Below, one piece after another: positions 5,338 through 6,991 of a stretch of DNA of 6,991 nucleotides (within the stretch, counting starts at the first letter, position 1; each line of letters opens with the position of its first letter). A model generated the notes under the pieces. It saw only the letters and a list, made by a program, of their open reading frames with translations. It searched no databases and was not told the DNA's origin. The translations under genes were made by a program, and so were the position numbers. The DNA comes from Novosphingobium sp. Its GTDB lineage: Bacteria > Pseudomonadota > Alphaproteobacteria > Sphingomonadales > Sphingomonadaceae. The stretch spans positions 1 to 6,991 of the forward strand of contig JAQVEQ010000152.1 of assembly GCA_028697875.1 (NCBI GenBank), in the 5' to 3' direction.

Positions 5338-6639
5338 ATGCCCGGCAATCTCGATCTCAACCACGTGATAGGCGTCGCCATCGGCCTGGCGCTGGGCCTG
5401 CTGGTCGGCGTGCAGCGCGGGTGGACCTTGCGCGAGCTGGCCGAAGGCACGCGCTTCGCCGGGATCCGCACATTCGCCCTGATGGGCCTTGCCGGCGGGA
5501 TCGCGGGCGTCCTCTATGTCCATGCGCAAGGCCCGGCCACCGTGCTGATGGCCGCCGCCGCCCTGCTGGTGCTGATCGGCTATGCCCGGGCAAGCAGGAC
5601 GGGCGGCGAGCACGTGAGCGGTACCGGCACCATGGTCGGCCTGCTGACTCTCGCCTGCGGCTTTCTCGCCGGTACGGGCGAATGGCTTCTGGGCACGATC
5701 ATCGCGGTCATCATGGTCTTGCTGCTGTCGCTGCGCACGCAATTGCATGGCTGGATCAGGGGGCTGAGCGAACGGGAAGTGTTTTCCATCGCCCGCTTCG
5801 CGCTGATCGCGATGGTCATCCTGCCGCTGCTGCCGGACAAGGGCTATGGCCCCTACGAGGCGTGGAACCCCCGCCAGCTGTGGCTGGTGGTGGTGATGGT
5901 GTCCGGCTTCTCCTTCGTCGGCTATTTCGCGTCCAAGTACCTCGGCGCGACACGCGGGGTTCTGGCAACGGCCGCGGCCGGATCGATGGTTTCCTCCACC
6001 GCCGTGACCGCCGGGCTCGCCACGCGCATGCGCGACGGATCGGGCGAGCCGGCACTGATGGCCGCCGCAATCTGCACGGCGTCGTTCTTCATGTTCCTGC
6101 GCGTCGTCCTGCTGGTCGGCCTGCTGGCCGGTTTCGCTCTCGTCCCGTTCGCGCTGGCCGTCGCGCCGGGGGCACTTGTCAGCCTGCTGCTGGCGCTGTG
6201 GTTCCTGCGCCGCGCCAGCTGGGGGCAGGAACAGGGCCCGGCCGAAGTGACGGTGAAGAACCCCTTCGACCTCGGCCCCGCCCTGCTGCTGACGGTGATG
6301 GTCATGGCGCTGACCGTCCTGGCGCACTGGGTGCTGGCCCGCTACGGCGACCGGGGCCTGGCCGCCGTGCTGGCCATTTCCGGCACGGTCGACGTCGATT
6401 CCGCAATCATCACCATGGGCAGCCTGCCGGACGGAACACTGGCCGCGCGCGCCGCCGCCCTGGTGCTGGCGGTGCCGGTCACGCTCAACACCCTGTTCAA
6501 GGGCAGCGTAGCGATCGGCCTGGCCGGATGGCGGCTGGGCAAGCTGGGCGCGCTGCCGCTGCTGGCTGTCGCCATCACGGTGATCGCCACTTGCGCCACG
6601 CTGATTTCCGGTTTCGCGGGCTGGAACCTGCCGGTCTGA
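5338..6639 (+). CDS. MgtC/SapB family DUF4010 inner-membrane protein
   Basis: A 433-residue integral membrane protein with roughly a dozen hydrophobic segments and short charged loops. The N-terminal part matches the MgtC/SapB type (GLALGLLVGVQRGW at 16-29, GIRTFALMGLAGG at 42-54). The C-terminal half carries DUF4010 features: WNPRQLWLVVVMVSGFSF (176-193), GYFASKYLGATRGVLATAAAG (195-215), SSTAVT (219-224), GTVDVDSAIITM (349-360) and NTLFKGSVA (384-392). Asp352 and Asp354 lie in a largely hydrophobic stretch and could bind an ion or form a conducting path. The biochemical function of the family is not established, to my knowledge. MgtC itself is linked to growth at low magnesium and to ATP-synthase control, but that should not be carried over without test. 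The start was chosen at 5338 because homology begins just after it and duplicated AGGAA sites precede it; the frame is open further upstream to 5002, but that part looks non-coding. The gene is divergent from the helicase gene and apparently single. Confidence 0.87.
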   Translation: MPGNLDLNHVIGVAIGLALGLLVGVQRGWTLRELAEGTRFAGIRTFALMGLAGGIAGVLYVHAQGPATVLMAAAALLVLIGYARASRTGGEHVSGTGTMVGLLTLACGFLAGTGEWLLGTIIAVIMVLLLSLRTQLHGWIRGLSEREVFSIARFALIAMVILPLLPDKGYGPYEAWNPRQLWLVVVMVSGFSFVGYFASKYLGATRGVLATAAAGSMVSSTAVTAGLATRMRDGSGEPALMAAAICTASFFMFLRVVLLVGLLAGFALVPFALAVAPGALVSLLLALWFLRRASWGQEQGPAEVTVKNPFDLGPALLLTVMVMALTVLAHWVLARYGDRGLAAVLAISGTVDVDSAIITMGSLPDGTLAARAAALVLAVPVTLNTLFKGSVAIGLAGWRLGKLGALPLLAVAITVIATCATLISGFAGWNLPV

Positions 6640-6663
6640 TTCCCCGCCGCCCGCAGCAGCGCC

Positions 6664-6991
6664 TCAGTGCGCCGCGGAAGGGCCGCGTGCGACCCCGGAC
6701 AGGGCGAGCTGTTCGTCGATCTGCGCCATCAGGCGTTCCAGCCCGGCCGTGCTGCCGCTTTCCGCGCGGGCGACCAGCACGTCCTGCGTGTTGGAAGCGC
6801 GCAGCAGCCACCAGCCGTCCGCCGTGGTCACCCGCACCCCGTCGGTCGCATCGACATCGGCCCCGCTAGCGGCCAGCCGCGCCTTCACATCGTCGATCAC
6901 GGCGAACTTGCGGCTCTCGTCCACCTGGAAGCGCAGTTCCGGCGTGTTAATCATGGCCGGCATCGCCCCGCGCAGTTCGGTGACGCTCCTG
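6664..6991 (-). CDS. pgmG: Phosphomannomutase/phosphoglucomutase, C-terminal domain (5' end outside window)
   Basis: The enzyme interconverts hexose 6-phosphate and hexose 1-phosphate (mannose or glucose), feeding GDP-mannose and UDP-glucose synthesis for polysaccharides. Only the last 108 residues are visible. They contain SVTELRGAMPAMINTPELR (residues 2-20 of the fragment), TDGVRV (49-54), and GWWLLRASNT (59-68), whose RASNT is the phosphate-binding loop of the fourth domain of alpha-D-phosphohexomutases. The residue pair after RASNT is Gln-Asp where a Thr-Pro is common (for example in Pseudomonas AlgC). The frame runs unbroken through the right edge, so the ATG at 6961-6963 is an internal methionine and the catalytic serine and metal site lie outside the window. 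The symbol follows the sphingomonad bifunctional enzyme PgmG; ManB or AlgC-type naming is equally defensible. It converges on the DUF4010 gene with 24 bp between stop codons. Confidence 0.88.
   Translation of the reverse strand, partial: RSVTELRGAMPAMINTPELRFQVDESRKFAVIDDVKARLAASGADVDATDGVRVTTADGWWLLRASNTQDVLVARAESGSTAGLERLMAQIDEQLALSGVARGPSAAH

Noticed and set aside
2646..5471. Minus-strand open frame of 941 codons, longer than the helicase frame
   Set aside because: It is the same strand as the helicase but out of frame. Its product is low-complexity Arg/Ala/Gly/Pro, while the other frame carries every helicase motif.
6616..6654. GCGGGC/GCCCGC inverted repeat near the end of the DUF4010 gene as a terminator
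   Set aside because: Six-bp arms with a 27-nt loop inside coding sequence and no T-run are not convincing.
5265..6869. Plus-strand open frame of 534 codons overlapping the DUF4010 gene
   Set aside because: It is a shifted-frame shadow with an Arg/Gly/Pro-rich product and no domain; the DUF4010 frame gives a clear membrane protein.

Overview
The window reads as GC-rich alphaproteobacterial chromosome, most likely from Sphingomonadales (Novosphingobium, Erythrobacter or Sphingomonas type). This rests on the tonB-exbB-exbD-exbD order, the sphingomonad look of the TonB and ExbB proteins, a ligase-associated DEXH helicase, a MgtC/DUF4010 membrane protein and a PgmG-like hexose phosphomutase. The genus cannot be resolved by eye.

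Layout from left to right. (1) 2-2425, plus strand: the C-terminal part of tonB (cut by the left edge), exbB, exbD1 and exbD2, an energy-transduction operon. ExbB and the two ExbD proteins should form the inner-membrane proton channel, and TonB carries its energy to TonB-dependent outer-membrane receptors. The tonB-exbB and exbB-exbD1 spacers each hold a stable hairpin. (2) 2446-2481: a 16-bp hairpin with A/T flanks, suited to act as a shared bidirectional terminator between convergent genes. (3) 2552-5050, minus strand: an 832-residue Lhr-like DEXH helicase of the ligase-associated DNA-repair family, without its usual ligase, exonuclease and PdeM partners beside it. (4) 5051-5337: a 287-bp divergent spacer with a 9-bp tandem repeat running over the helicase start codon, an imperfect inverted repeat, and a 12-bp tandem duplication of the next gene's ribosome-binding site. 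No convincing sigma-70 promoter was found in it. (5) 5338-6639, plus strand: a polytopic MgtC/SapB-DUF4010 protein. (6) 6664-6991, minus strand: the C-terminal domain of a phosphomannomutase/phosphoglucomutase, cut by the right edge and converging on the DUF4010 gene with only 24 bp between stops.

The genes are core or housekeeping in character. No mobile element, CRISPR array, tRNA or rRNA was seen. Nothing here makes a convincing case for a new multi-gene system. The points worth a second look are the small non-coding structures, the divergence of the two ExbD proteins, the solitary setting of the repair helicase, and the function of the DUF4010 protein, which I cannot assign.
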